This document shows, in pieces, positions 21,743 to 32,122 of a DNA stretch of 64,000 bases; position 1 is the first letter of the stretch; each line of letters begins with the position of its first letter. Below the pieces are notes generated by a model. That model was not told the origin of the DNA. It did no database searches and saw nothing but the letters and a program-made list of their open reading frames with translations. A program made the position numbers and the translations under genes. This DNA is from Arion vulgaris (Eukaryota; Mollusca; Gastropoda; Stylommatophora; Arionidae): positions 19,544,867 through 19,608,866 of the forward strand of contig CM036754.1 of NCBI GenBank assembly GCA_020796225.1, written 5' to 3'.

Positions 21743-21900
21743 TCTTCTTCTATTCTTTGCGTTCGTTCTTACGACCAATTGTAATCACTCTTGTATATGT
21801 TTGATCTTTGCCAAAACGTTATACGTTGCACATTAGTTTATAGGCCTAAACGCATATACTTCTACAAGTTTAGGACATGTGCATCCGATTTCAGCCAAAG
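21743..21900 (-). mobile_element. SINE-A, truncated and diverged
   Basis: TTTGCGTTCGTTCTTACGAC through CCGATTTCAGCCAAAG on the minus strand. The head is missing; the 120-bp array begins 36 bp later. Confidence 0.82.
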
Positions 21901-21935
21901 CTAACAGATCTCCTAAATTTTCTAACAATGTTCGC

Positions 21936-22415
21936 TATTCTTCTGCAACTTTCTTACCGCTGTTTACTGCTAGCACTGTTAATTATATGCTGTTATTGTA
22001 TCTCGACGATATTGAAGCTGTGTGGGTCAGACTCTCAACACAGTTCCCGTTGCTTCCTCTTCTCTGAAATTTCTTACCGCTGTTTACTGCTAGCACTGTT
22101 AATTATATGCTGTTATTGTATCTCGACGATGTTGAAGCTGTGTGTGGTAGCACTCTCCAACACAGTTCTGTTCTTCTCTTCTCGAAACTTTCTTACGCTG
22201 TTTACTGCTAGCACTGTTAATTATATGCTGTTATTGTATCTCGACGATATTGAAGCTGTATAGTCAGTACTCTCAACACATTCCTGTTGTCTTCCTATTC
22301 TTCTGCAACTTTCTTACTGCTGTTTACTGCTAGCACTATTAATTATATGCTGTTATTGTATCTCGACGATATGAAAGCTGTGTGGGTCAGCACTCTCCAA
22401 CACAGCTCCTCGGCA
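21936..22415. repeat. 120-bp tandem repeat, four copies
   Basis: Unit includes TTTACTGCTAGCACTGTTAA, TATATGCTGTTATTGTATCT and CGACGATATTGAAGCTG; TTCTTACCGC recurs at 21951, 22071, about 22191 and 22311. Because 120 is divisible by 3, the copies form an open hydrophobic frame at 21877-22263, most likely not a gene. Confidence 0.94.
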
Positions 22416-22661
22416 GCCATGTTGTACATGGTTATACATTCATGGTGCGCTATTTTACTTTCCTTTATTTAATGTTAATCCGATTTCACGAAAAGAAAAG
22501 TTTTCAGTATTTTTGTTGCACTACCATTAACACGATCCGTTCGCTTTTGTAATATTGTTTTATTTTGTAATCAGTTTATTGCTTCTTAATCCCACCCTTT
22601 TCCTCGGAGAAAGCGTCAAGATTTTAATTATATTAACAGTACTATTGTTGTCTTCCTCTCT

Positions 22662-22812
22662 TCTTTCTTCTTCGGACGCTCCGTATCGACCACTTGATAA
22701 CCACTCTGTGTGATTTGTATGTGATCTGAGACTAAGAGCGAGTGTACGTTGTGGTGTTATGCACCTACAAGTAGACCAGCACATCCGATTTCTGCGATGT
22801 TTTTTATTTTGT
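22662..22812 (-). mobile_element. SINE-B, 5'-truncated at a microsatellite
   Basis: Carries GACGCTCCGTATCGACC to TTCTGCGATGTTTTTTATTT on the minus strand and ends where the (GGT)n tract begins. Confidence 0.85.
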
Positions 22813-22822
22813 ATTATTATAT

Positions 22823-22936
22823 TGGTGGTGGTGGTGGTGGTGGTGGGTGGTGGTGGTGGTGGTGGTTTTGTGGTGGTGGTGGTGGTGGTTTTTGGTGGTA
22901 GTGGTGGTGGTGGTGGTGGTGGTGGTGGTGGTGGTA
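22823..22936. repeat. (GGT)n microsatellite
   Basis: About 114 bp of GGT triplets with TTT-containing interruptions. Produces spurious polyvaline, polytryptophan and polyproline frames. Confidence 0.98.
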
Positions 22937-23069
22937 TTGCAATTATTACATGGCACCCGCGCCTCCACAACCATCATTCAGACACGCCGCAGTATATTAA
23001 AACTTTCTACAACTAATAAAGAAAACACAAGATCTGCTAAATACGGAATGTACTAGCTACAACACAGTC

Positions 23070-23091
23070 ATAGAGAGAGAGAGAGAGAGAG
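23070..23091. repeat. (GA)n microsatellite
   Basis: A short GA run followed by purine-rich sequence. Confidence 0.95.
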
Positions 23092-23454
23092 TAAGAGGGA
23101 GAAGGAGAAGAGAAAAGATATCAATCAGATACATGAGTAAATGAAGGAGATAACCAGATTGTATATATCTAAAACAATCACATTTAAATAAACTGAGATA
23201 GATAGCTACGGTAAAACTTGTCAAACATACGATAAATACCGGAACAGGCAGATTACAGTTTTACATAAACAAGGAAACATCACAAAATACAATTTTTAGA
23301 AAGAAGTAAAAGATAAAAAAACAGTAGACTTTTCGGATTATAATATTCATTAAGACATATAAGTCGAAATGTCGCTTGTTTATTTTTGTCCTGTTTGATT
23401 TTCCTCATGTTCCTTCTCTTCTTTCTTGTTCATTAATCCAGTTTTGTCTTAAAA
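23092..23454. other. Unassigned interval
   Basis: AT-rich, no match. Confidence 0.4.
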
Positions 23455-23702
23455 AAAGTTAATTGCATATCCTTTACAGGACTTTGCGAATCAACACCAG
23501 CTCTTTAACGCTGTTTGTGATTTTTCTAGGCATTATTACGTTCAGTAGTTTGCCATTGCTTTCTGAACCAGTGGGGCTAATCGTCCTTTTGTAAAAATCC
23601 ACGCCAAACAATTTGCAACCAAACTGTCCGCAGCGTGATTCGAACTCAGAACGTCGGGGTTAATAGACCGAGTCACTATTCCCTAGGCCACAGACGACAC
23701 CT
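23455..23702 (-). mobile_element. SINE-H
   Basis: Near-identical to 8801-9060: GCGTGATTCGAACTCAGAAC (B box, reversed), TTCAGTAGTTTGCCATTGC, TTTACAGGACTTTGCGAATC. It lies directly beside LINE-X. Confidence 0.88.
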
Positions 23703-23726
23703 TTTTAGTCTTACAGTTGCAAATTA

Positions 23727-24135
23727 AGTAGAGATTTCTAGAATGGGCTATTGTGTGTCCGTTTACATAGTGTCTTCTGTTATTTATGTGGCCCCTCGTT
23801 TGCGTAGTCGATTTTCTGTTTTGTGTCTACTCTATCTGAATATTATTGCACTTTGAGATGCACTGCACTGCCTGTTGGTAATCTGTTTATGTGGCTGAAC
23901 CGTTAAATTTGTTGTTTCTTGATAAAGTTCAGTACTGATGTTGTAGCAACTTTTGTTTTTACAGACTTCTTTATTTCCTAAATCTTTCCTTTCTCTATAC
24001 TCCCAGTATTCTGCGTAGACACTTCGTCTCTGTTGTGACTAGTTTTCTTCAGCCATTTGATGTCAATGTCCAAGTTTGGAATTAATAGCATAACGCTGGT
24101 AGAAAGACAGCGTTGAACACTGCTCTTTAAGTGTT
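23727..24135 (-). mobile_element. LINE-X ORF2 C-terminal fragment
   Basis: On the minus strand, fragments read ETKCLRRILGV, then TTSVLNFIKKQQI and RFSHINRLPTGSA, the region between reverse transcriptase and the basic tail of a non-LTR ORF2. Three frames are needed, so it is dead. Confidence 0.7.
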
Positions 24136-24390
24136 CAGGCGGCATAGTGGCAGTGAGCTCGATCACAACCAAAGAGAACCTGATTCAAACTCAGCGGCGG
24201 CAATTTCAATCAAATTTGTTCCCTTGGATTTTTAGGAAAGGTAAAAGTAAACTTCACAGTTAATAACGCATTGACAAACTACTGAACGTATAAGTGGTGT
24301 CTAGAAAAAACCGATTTTACTGTGGTTGATGACAACGTCCTATAAATGATATGCAACGATTTTCATTTCCATTCAATCTGCCTGTTTCGC
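24136..24390 (+). mobile_element. SINE-H, diverged head
   Basis: Plus-strand copy: GGCGGCATAGTGGCAGTGAG and GATTCAAACTCAGC (degenerate tRNA-like boxes), GACAAACTACTGAACGTATA, then TATGCAACGATTTTCATT. It abuts LINE-X. Confidence 0.75.
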
Positions 24391-24639
24391 TATTTATCAC
24401 CTAATGTAAACACTAAGAACTCAATATACAACAATCATATCTTTCTCCAAGACAATGTTACTATTAGTTACTAAACACACATAGCTAGATAAACTAGCTT
24501 TAACAAGACTGTCGCTTGGACATGGCGACGACTGCAGACTTTGCTCTGGTGACAATCTCTTTATCTAGCAAGATCAGTTTTCTAAACGGACTAGACGACG
24601 GAGAAGTAAATAACATTTTAAACAGATCTCTTTCAAATT

Positions 24640-24918
24640 AAAATTTTTTTCTTCTTTTATCGATCCAGAAGCACTTGAGCTTTCAGCTCTTCGGTTCGGT
24701 GTCATGGACATCGTAACCTCTTCGGTCTCGTGCCATGGACATCGTAACCTTTCGGTTCGGTGCCATGGACATCGTAACCCTTCGGCTCGGTGCCTACGAA
24801 CCCGTGAATCTGGTGAACCTGTGATTTTTCTGCCAGCCCGTGGAATTGAACCCGCACTCACAGGGAACTTGTCACCTGTAGTCCAATGCGCTACGAGCAC
24901 GCTGGGCAGGCGAGCGTA
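24640..24918 (-). mobile_element. SINE-C with an internal triplication
   Basis: On the minus strand: a tRNA-like A box (GTAGCGCATTGGAC), a B box GGGTTCAATTCC, then three copies of a roughly 30-bp segment containing GATGTCCATGGCAC (24693-24782), the GCTGAAAGCTCAAGTGCTTC block and an A-rich end. Other copies have one or two of the 30-bp segments. Confidence 0.87.
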
Positions 24919-25069
24919 GATAAGGATTAAAACAAATGTTGTAACTGTGTTTTAATTCTTATTAACTATACGTCACAACGGATATCAGGCTGGAGTCAGC
25001 TATGTTTGTTTACCCTATGCTGGTTCAGATCTGTCCATATTCTATAGTTCATTGTTCATTTGAGACTCT

Positions 25070-25582
25070 ACCTGTGTGGTCCGGGCCAGCATGGAAAGCA
25101 GGTTTGTACCACTGCGACCTAAAGGTATGTGGTAAGAGGTGAATGATGTAAGACTTAGGGAAGCTACCCTAGTAAATAACAAGCATCGCAGAAATAGAAC
25201 GTGCTGGCCTACTTTTAGGCGCTTAACTGGCACAACGTACAATGGCACTTAGGCTCAAATCCCATACAAATTACACGGAGTTCTTCTTCTTCTTTGCGTT
25301 CGTTCTTTACAACCAATTTTAATCACTCTTTGTGATATGTTTGATCATTGCCAAGGACGTGTATACGTTGCACATTGGTTTGGTAGGCCCTAAACGCATA
25401 GACTTCTGCACGTTTAGGACATGTGCATCCGATTTCAGCCAAACCTCCTTAGTCGCCTCTTACGACATGCGTGGCAGGTAACAGTGGTTCTATTCTTGAC
25501 ACCCCAAATTTGGGCCTCGGTAACCACTCTGGCGACACGGAGTTGTTAACATATGGTCTAAATGGAGCGTTCAAAGAAGAAC
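25070..25582 (+). mobile_element. SINE-B split by SINE-A
   Basis: Plus-strand SINE-B from GTGTGGTCCGGGCC to GGAGCGTTCAAAGAAGAAC, with SINE-A occupying 25283-25534. Confidence 0.92.
25283..25534 (-). mobile_element. SINE-A nested in SINE-B
   Basis: Full-length minus-strand copy. The host target ACACGGAGTT occurs at 25273-25282 and again at 25535-25544, an exact 10-bp duplication. Confidence 0.95.
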
Positions 25583-25796
25583 ATTTTCAGCATCATCTTC
25601 ATCGCACATCGGATATGTCTATAATTGCTCCTATCTCCTTCCAAGTATGTATTTCAGTGTGTTTAGTCTACTAACAACTCCCGTTCTGTGTTGGTTGATG
25701 TATCTACTGGGGTTTCTCTTATGGTGTTTGCTCGTCTATAGTATAACTTAGTAGATGGGCATATTATCAAATTTGTTTTTTTATGTTTGTTGAGAG

Positions 25797-26070
25797 AGAG
25801 CCGGGTAGCGTAGTTGTTAGTGAACTCGCTTCTCAAGGCTGGTGGTCCGGGTTCAACTCCGCAGTGGGCGTGGAATTTTTCCCGATCGCGACGGCTCTCA
25901 GGTCGACCCAGCCTCAACTGGGTACCAGACGTGCTCTGGGAAAGTAAAGGCGGCCGGCGTGATGCTGACCACATCACCCATCGTGTGCCGACGGTCAATG
26001 AAAAATACAGGCCTAACACTGTATTGCCCTATATACCACGAGGTATGAAAGGGTTCCTTTACTTTTTTAT
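25797..26070 (+). mobile_element. SINE-K, tRNA-derived
   Basis: Contains A-box-like GGGTAGCGTAGTTGTTAGTG and a strong B box GGGTTCAACTCCG, then a GC-rich body (GGCGGCCGGCGTGATGCTGA). The only copy of this type in the window. Boundaries approximate; no duplication was seen. Confidence 0.8.
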
Positions 26071-26267
26071 TTTACTATGTTTGTTGAGACTTATCAGTAA
26101 TTCATCTGTACAAGTATGTGTTTCACAAGAAAATATGGCCCCAGTTTATCATGGGTTGGGTTGAATGTAACAACATAAATATATAAAGTTACTTTGTTAC
26201 ATAAACTACAGTTAGTTACAGACTAGGGGTTATGAACAATTTTAGCAATATGTCTCATTAGAAATGC

Positions 26268-26580
26268 TGAAATGAAAACGAATATAAATGTTGGTAAAAA
26301 GTTGCAGCTCTTATGCTCCATTATGAACACTGAATTGAGAAGAAATATAAATGTTGGTAATAAGTTGCCGCTCTTATGCTCGATGAGGAACACTGAATTG
26401 AGAACAAATATAAATATTGGTAAAAATTGCAACTCTTATGTTCCAACAGGAACGCTGAATTGAGAACAAATATAAATGTTGGTAAAAGTTGCAATTCTTA
26501 TGCTCCATCAGAAAGCTGAATTGAGAACAATATAAATGCTGGTAAGTTGCAACTTATGCTCACAGGAATGCTGAATTGAA
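26268..26580. repeat. Roughly 63-bp tandem repeat, five units of falling length
   Basis: Units share GAATTGAGAACAAATATAAA and CTTATGCTCC. Their lengths fall from about 66 to 63, 62, 61 and 55 bp from left to right through small deletions. Confidence 0.94.
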
Positions 26581-26710
26581 AACACCGACCTGTGGATATA
26601 AACAGGACAGGAACCTATGACGACCTAGGTCGAGTGTCACTAGACAAGCACTTAAGGGGAACTCAGAACTAAGGTAAACGGAAAAGGGAACGTTCTAAAC
26701 GAACCTGGAG

Positions 26711-26860
26711 ATGGCCCGCCTGCCTGGTGTGTTCGTAGCGCGTTGGACGACGGGTGGCAAGCTACGGTGTTCGTGGCACCGAACTGAAGGGTTATGATGT
26801 CCATAGCACCGCCGAAGAGCTGAAAAGCTCAAGTGCTTCTGGATCGGAAAAACAAAAAAA
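26711..26860 (+). mobile_element. SINE-C with internal deletion
   Basis: Begins ATGGCCCGCCTGCCTGG, keeps GTTCGTAGCGCGTTGGACG but lacks the B box, and ends GCTTCTGGATCGG plus an A-run. Flanked by ACGAACCTGGAG (26699-26710) and ACGGACCTGGAG (26861-26872), 11 of 12 matching. Confidence 0.9.
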
Positions 26861-26872
26861 ACGGACCTGGAG

Positions 26873-27899
26873 GCCCATTCTTCTTGAGAAAGGATGCTAG
26901 AACATTCTAGATTGCCATAAAAAAAATGTGACGATGTTTAGTTAATAAGCAGACTTCCTAGAACGTCGATACACAACAATTTTTGCGACACAATTAGCTT
27001 AGGGCGAGATACTCCTGCTCTTCAAAACATCTGGCGATAACAGGAAGCAACAAAAAAAAATATGACAGCAACATGAACAAACACAGACATTAAAAAACCA
27101 AACATGCACATTCATGGTCGCACACGTAACCATACTCACGTACGCCCTCGCAAACACTATGAACTAGAAGCAAGTTACCTGACAATTATTTTACAGGTGT
27201 ATCTCCTTCTTTCTCGAATCCATATGCAACGTGTTACCTAGTCTCAAATGAACCAGAAAGCCAAACATAAAAACCGCTTGATATGAAATGCCGTCTGATG
27301 ATCAGATTACCCCATGCTGTGTTCCTCTCCTACGTTCTGTCATAGGAAATGTTTGTAATAGTAAATAATTTATTGAGCAAATTTTTGTGCCGACACATAA
27401 TAAACGATATCAATTTAAGTGTACAAATTAATCGAATTTCGTGACAAATCGATTTCCCACGCGATATAAATCTTCAACTTAATCTTGGAGATGTCCAATA
27501 AAGGTAAGTGAAAAGAAATCTTCTTTCAATTTTTACTTAACTTGAGACTGCACTTTGACCACCCCGTAGCAAAATACACGCACAGAAGCTCGTTATATTC
27601 AGTTTAATTCTTCTACTAGACATCCGTGCATATTTTACAAGACTACACGTACTCCGTCCTCCAATGCAGTCGCCATCTCAATGGTCCTACACGTATCAGT
27701 TACCATATATCAGGGGACCAGTCACTGAAAAGAGATGACACTTTGAACGCCCACATAGAGTGTGGCAGTAAAGAAGATTTTAATTGAAACCAATCCACAT
27801 CAACTACTAGATTGCAAGAGATGGGACTGAAGATTGGAGTAGCAAGAAAAGAACAGCACAACAGGAATATGAGTAGGCTCATCAATCAAAATCGAACTG
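26873..27899. other. Unassigned kilobase
   Basis: No repeat or coding match. 27680-27900 may be part of LINE-R but shows no motif. Confidence 0.35.
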
Positions 27900-28860
27900 G
27901 TACGGTCAGTCGCTGAACGCTGTTGGAGATATTGCGGAGGAGATCGGAGCACCTATGGACATGCCTTGAGTGCAATGAAGATATTCCAAACTGAAACTGA
28001 TTCACTGTACCCAAGTGATATTGGTTGACAACTCTTCTCTTTCTCTACCTTGCCTGATAACTGACGTGCTTGTCCACGTTTAACCCCCATTTAAATCAGG
28101 CGGTTCAATATCTCTGATTCTGTTTCACCATATGAAAATCATGGCACATTTAATAGTTCTGCCATTTTCATACGCTTCCCCATTTGCAATAGATGATGTT
28201 TCAGCTAATCGCCTGTGTGGTGCGGGGTTAGAAAGGGAGCAAATAATAAGAACACTGCGACCTTCAAGGCATGTCGTAAAAGACGACTATGGTAAGGGTC
28301 TAGGCAAGCTACCCTAGTAAATAAAAAGGGTTCACATAAACCGGATGTGCTGGCCTACTTGTAGACGTATAACTGGCACAATATAAATCTTTTGTTGGCT
28401 CAGATCACATACACATCACAAATAGTGGTTTAACAAGTGGTCAATAGGGAGATTTCGAAGAAGAAGTTTTAGTTAATGTATCTTCCTTTCCATTTCCCTT
28501 CACAACTGTATGCCCAGACATGTCAAGTCAATACACTTTCTTGATACAAGACTGCGGAAAGCTGATTACCCATTCATTTCTTAGTTTATCTGCATCGATC
28601 TTCTTACGCAGATTCATTGAATCTGTTACTATAACTGCATGTGCGTCTCTTTTTGCTCTGAATATCATGAAATCGCCACAGAAACAGCAGTTATCTCCAT
28701 TGTCATGCTTGAAGCGGTTGTAATCAAGCGCACAACTTTCCTTGTGCACCATCGTTCCGCTCATATGTACCATATACGCCCATCCAGATCGAACTCTCAG
28801 AATCACAGAACTATCCGTATAGATGACAAGGTCATTTGGATTATATGCTATTACTGTTGT
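27900..28860 (-). mobile_element. LINE-R: RNase H domain, broken by SINE-B
   Basis: On the minus strand: LVIYTDSSV (first RNase H acidic site), GWAYMVHMSG, a frameshifted MTMEITAV-like block, HAVIVTDSMNLRKKI (third acidic site), and SGHTVVKGN, the decayed PGH..V.GN..AD motif. Downstream of SINE-B it continues with RVVNQYHLGTVNQF. This is the RNase H region of a non-LTR ORF2. Stops and shifts make it inactive. Confidence 0.75.
28210..28465 (+). mobile_element. SINE-B nested in LINE-R
   Basis: Plus-strand copy from CGCCTGTGTGGTGC to TTTCGAAGAAGAA. Flanked by GTTTCAGCTAAT (28198-28209) and GTTTTAGTTAAT (28466-28477), 10 of 12 matching. Confidence 0.9.
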
Positions 28861-28874
28861 GAGTTCTCTAACAG

Positions 28875-28940
28875 TTTTAGATTCTGTAGAATTTGTGAAT
28901 TCTGTAACAGTTGAAGATTATGTAGAATTTGTGAATTTGC
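28875..28940. repeat. Short tandem duplication
   Basis: Two roughly 33-bp copies around TGTAGAATTTGTGAATT. Confidence 0.85.
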
Positions 28941-29060
28941 GGAAAAACCACAGGTTCTCTAGATTTACGGTGTTCGTGGCACCGAACCGAAGGGTTACGA
29001 TGTCATGGCACTGAGCCGAAGAGCTGAAAGTTTAAGTGCTTCTGGATCGGGGAAAAAAAA
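28941..29060 (+). mobile_element. SINE-C, 5'-truncated
   Basis: Keeps GGTGTTCGTGGCACCGAACC and AAGTGCTTCTGGATCGG plus an A-run; the tRNA-like head is missing. Confidence 0.85.
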
Positions 29061-29084
29061 CTCGGGTTGGGGCATAGGCCCTCA

Positions 29085-29760
29085 ACGAACCCATGCCAAG
29101 TCTTCCTATCTCTAGCTATCTCCTGCAGCTCCTTCCAGCTCTTTTTTATATTGTTGATCTCTGCCTCCAAATCTCATCTCCATGTGGATTCCAGGAAAAG
29201 ACCCTTCTTGTTATATTCTCCTCAGTTTTAGCAAAGTGTGTCCTATCCAGTGCCAGCGTCTTTTTTAACCTCTTGGTCCACTGGAATCTGCCTTGCTCTC
29301 TCCATAGGTTCCTCATTGTAACCCTATCATACCATCTTAGGTCCATCTATTCTGTGCAGTTGATGAATGTTTGCAGTTTATGTGTTATTGTTTTAGTAGT
29401 TCTCCATGTTTCTTATCCATACAGCAGGACTGTTTTAACTTTAGAGTTAAATATCCGAATTTTTGTTCTAGATTTTATTTCTTTAGACTTCCATATGTTT
29501 CCCAGTGCCATATGTTTCCCAGTGCAATGAAAGCTCCTCTTGCCTTCTGTATTCTTATTTTGACATCTCTATCTGTTCCACCCTCTTTGTCTGCATTGTT
29601 GTCCAAATATGTGTATAATTCTGCCTCTTGAAGTGGTATTTCACCGAGGGAGATCGAATTGTCATTTGCTTGGTTAATCCTCATTATCTTTGTCTTTCCC
29701 TTATGAATGTTTAACCCTAGTTGCTGGGACTTTTGATCCAGTGTGTTAACTTATCCTGCG
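29085..29760 (-). mobile_element. CR1/L2-like LINE ORF2 C-terminal half
   Basis: On the minus strand: LGLNIHKGKTKIMRIN (just after the reverse transcriptase active site in the family), ISLGEIPLQEAELYTYL, RDVKIRIQKARGAF, an RRWHWIGHTL segment, and ITRRVFSWNPHG. The order fits the thumb and connection of CR1/L2-like ORF2. Several frame changes. Clade assignment is tentative. Confidence 0.75.
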
Positions 29761-30104
29761 TAGTTTCTTTCACACATGTAATTTGTTTTGCACAAATAAC
29801 CACTTTTATTGCAGTTGTGGTTTCTATAGCATTTCTTAGGTTCTGCAGCCGTTGTGACTTCCGTAAACTTGTTTTGTTTTGTGTAGTAATTGCTTAAAAC
29901 TATCAGCTTATTTGTCTTGTATTCACATTAACAGTATGTGCACTTTGCGATAAGCTGTTGTTGACAACTATAGGTCATGTTATGTGTCACATTTAAAGTC
30001 TGGTTTCCATATCAACGCTATAGGAGGACAATTGTTGTCTATTTAAGTCTCAGTAGGAACCTGTTCATGTACAGACATATAGGGCACATGGTCACAAAAG
30101 GCAT
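29761..30104. other. Unassigned interval
   Basis: No match found. Confidence 0.35.
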
Positions 30105-30106
30105 AA

Positions 30107-30137
<31 letters not shown>

Positions 30138-30138
30138 C
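30105..30138. repeat. (GA)n microsatellite
   Basis: A GA tract with a few interruptions. Confidence 0.95.
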
Positions 30139-30189
30139 AAATAGAGAGTTGTAGTTTGTATAATTATTCATATTCCCACTTTTTCTTCG

Positions 30190-30350
30190 ACTTCTCTGTC
30201 TTCTTTGATATCTCTACGCCAATCGCTTGTTAAATCACTGTTTGTGCCCTGTATGCCATTTGTGTTGTATATCGTGAGTTCGTTGTGTAAGTTAAACGCC
30301 TATAGACCAATAGGCTAGCCCATACGGTTTCTGCATACTTTTTATTCGGG
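30190..30350 (-). mobile_element. Highly diverged SINE-B
   Basis: CTTGTTAAATCACTGTTTGT, AACGCCTATAGACCAATAGG and GTTTCTGCATACTTTTTATT follow the SINE-B order on the minus strand with many changes. Confidence 0.6.
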
Positions 30351-30649
30351 TTCGCCTACCTGATTGAGACAAAAACGAGACGGATGTACGGAAGTCCGTC
30401 TTTCTAGACAAGCCAGAACTAGATTAGCCTTGTATCTTGAGGTCAAGTTTACCAGTCTACACCACTGTGATGAGGGGTGGGTTTGTGTGTTCTCGCGTCA
30501 TCAACAGGCAACTAACTTTCCCCCTTCCTAAGAGAGACTAGCCGATCACAACTCTGCTCAATGAAGAGTCAGGCGCAGAACACACTGTTCCCACTAATAT
30601 TTCTGAAGTTATTGTACTATTAAAGCTATTGTTGAAGGTATTGCAAACG

Positions 30650-31010
30650 GTGATTGATTGATTGATTGATAAGACCATTATCATTGCACTTCGGTGAATA
30701 ATCATGTGTGCTCCGATCTCTTTCTTACACAGGAAGATCTCAGCTGCAGTGCACGAACTCCGTAGCACCGGCGAGGGTCCCTATGTAATTTTGAAGATGT
30801 TGAAGATTTTTTTTAACTTAATTTAAAAAAATAATTTTGCCCTGGCAGTAGCTTTCCTGCCTGTTTTTCTCGATTTTGAACTGGGATCTCTGAGAAAATA
30901 TTCAGATGGCTTCACGAGGAAGCGAACCGGGTGCCTTTAGCATGAGAGCCGAGAACCTAACATCAACGCCACAGATACCCATTTATCACAAACGTGTCAT
31001 GGATAGAGCC
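30650..31010 (-). mobile_element. SINE-I, full length
   Basis: On the minus strand: a tRNA-like head with B box CCGGTTCGCTTCC, an AGAGATCCCAGTTC block, GCTACGGAGTTCGTGCACTG, TCACCGAAGTGCAATG and (ATCA)n. Full-length sister at 52370-52805. Confidence 0.87.
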
Positions 31011-31435
31011 CCATGAATTAGCTTTGATCACCTCCTCTGAATTCTTTGAACATCACTGAATTTATGATAATGTATTCTGCAATCGTTAAATATATAAACG
31101 GCTAGCTATTTATTAATTATCAGTGTGAACTCTGTATGTATTATGTTTGTAGTTTGTAAAATATTATTTAGAAGTCATGCTTCACAGAAGATCGGGACAT
31201 CAAAGTGTAATTAACGTCAACGGTGTCACTCCAGGTCAGAATAGTTTGAATGGTAATATTAAACCAAGCTTACAATGTACCCTGGTCTCAGTGACAGCTG
31301 AGAACTCAAACTGACAAGTGATCTACACAGTGCACGAGCTTTAACGTCCCACTAACAATTACTCTATTGATGTGTGGAAACTGGATGAGTACCAGCTCGC
31401 GTGACTTCTGAACGTCAATAACATATCAAATGTTT
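31011..31435. other. Unassigned interval
   Basis: No match found. Confidence 0.35.
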
Positions 31436-31445
31436 AGTATTATCG

Positions 31446-32122
31446 CACCGCCCGAGTGGTTAACGGGGCCCAAATTTGGGGTGTAAAGAATAGAACTACT
31501 GTTACCTGTCATGCATGTCGTAAGAGGCGACTAAGGAGGTTATGCTGAAATCGGATGCATGTGTCCGCTAGGGAATGCTAACCCAAAACAAATGCTTGCA
31601 GAAAACGGATGCACCAGGCCGTAAGGCGAATAACATGGTGCAACGACCCCTCACAATGAGGAATGGGATAACGGATCCTATGGTCGTCAATCTGCCTCGG
31701 AGATTTAGCCTCGCAGTAAGAATGTCAGACCTACCATCAAGAGGCTGGCCAAAACTTACTGCGGGAAGAGGTCGGCATAATTGGGGAAGCAGAAATCATA
31801 GGAATTATATCCTACAGAACTGCCCCCAGTATGCAGACTTGAGAAGAAAGAGGTGGCCCACTTACACTAGCGTCCAAGACAAACTGTATGACGTGGCTGA
31901 TAATCTATGCAGACGGCTACCTTATTAAGAATCCGAAAATTTAATCTAGTGAGAACGCAGAAGACAAACTGTAGCGGCTGATAATCTGAGGCAGACGTAC
32001 CTTTTAGAGAATCCGAAATTCCAATCTGTGAAGCAGAAGACAACTGTATACGTGTGATAATCTGAGGCAATGCTACCTATTAGAGAATCTGAAATCAACA
32101 GTGAGAACGAAGAAGAAGAAGA
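31446..32122 (+). mobile_element. SINE-D chimera, complete, with TSD
   Basis: A 677-bp unit flanked by exact AGTATTATCG duplications (31436-31445 and 32123-32132). Head GCCCGAGTGGTTAACGGGG, shared block CATGTCGTAAGAGGCGAC, B-like middle, then from about 31797 a frame with ILQNCPQYADLRRKRWPTYT. The ORF2 terminus and short 3' UTR are present three times (see 31880-32116). The duplications show that SINE head and LINE end integrated as one piece, or that the amplification followed integration. Confidence 0.92.
31880..32116. repeat. Triplicated LINE ORF2 terminus within SINE-D
   Basis: Three copies of about 85, 77 and 76 bp, each running from GACAAACTGTA through GATAATCTGAGGCA to a GAGAA(T)CCGAAA block and GAACG(C)AGAAG. 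Copies two and three have many single-base losses. Confidence 0.9.

Noticed and set aside
21877..22263. A hydrophobic 128-codon frame as a membrane protein
   Set aside because: It spans four copies of a 120-bp repeat and begins inside a truncated SINE-A.
22560..23056. Proline-, valine- or tryptophan-rich proteins
   Set aside because: All arise from translating the (GGT)n tract in different frames and strands.
25800..25870. Functional tRNA gene
   Set aside because: A and B boxes are present, but no acceptor stem or anticodon arm folds convincingly and the sequence continues as a SINE body. The same applies to the SINE-C, H, I and J heads.
25814..26164. A 116-codon gene
   Set aside because: It is read through SINE-K, including its B box.
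31575..31928. A 117-codon frame as a host gene
   Set aside because: It crosses the SINE-D head and middle into the LINE ORF2 end, and lies wholly within an element bounded by target duplications.
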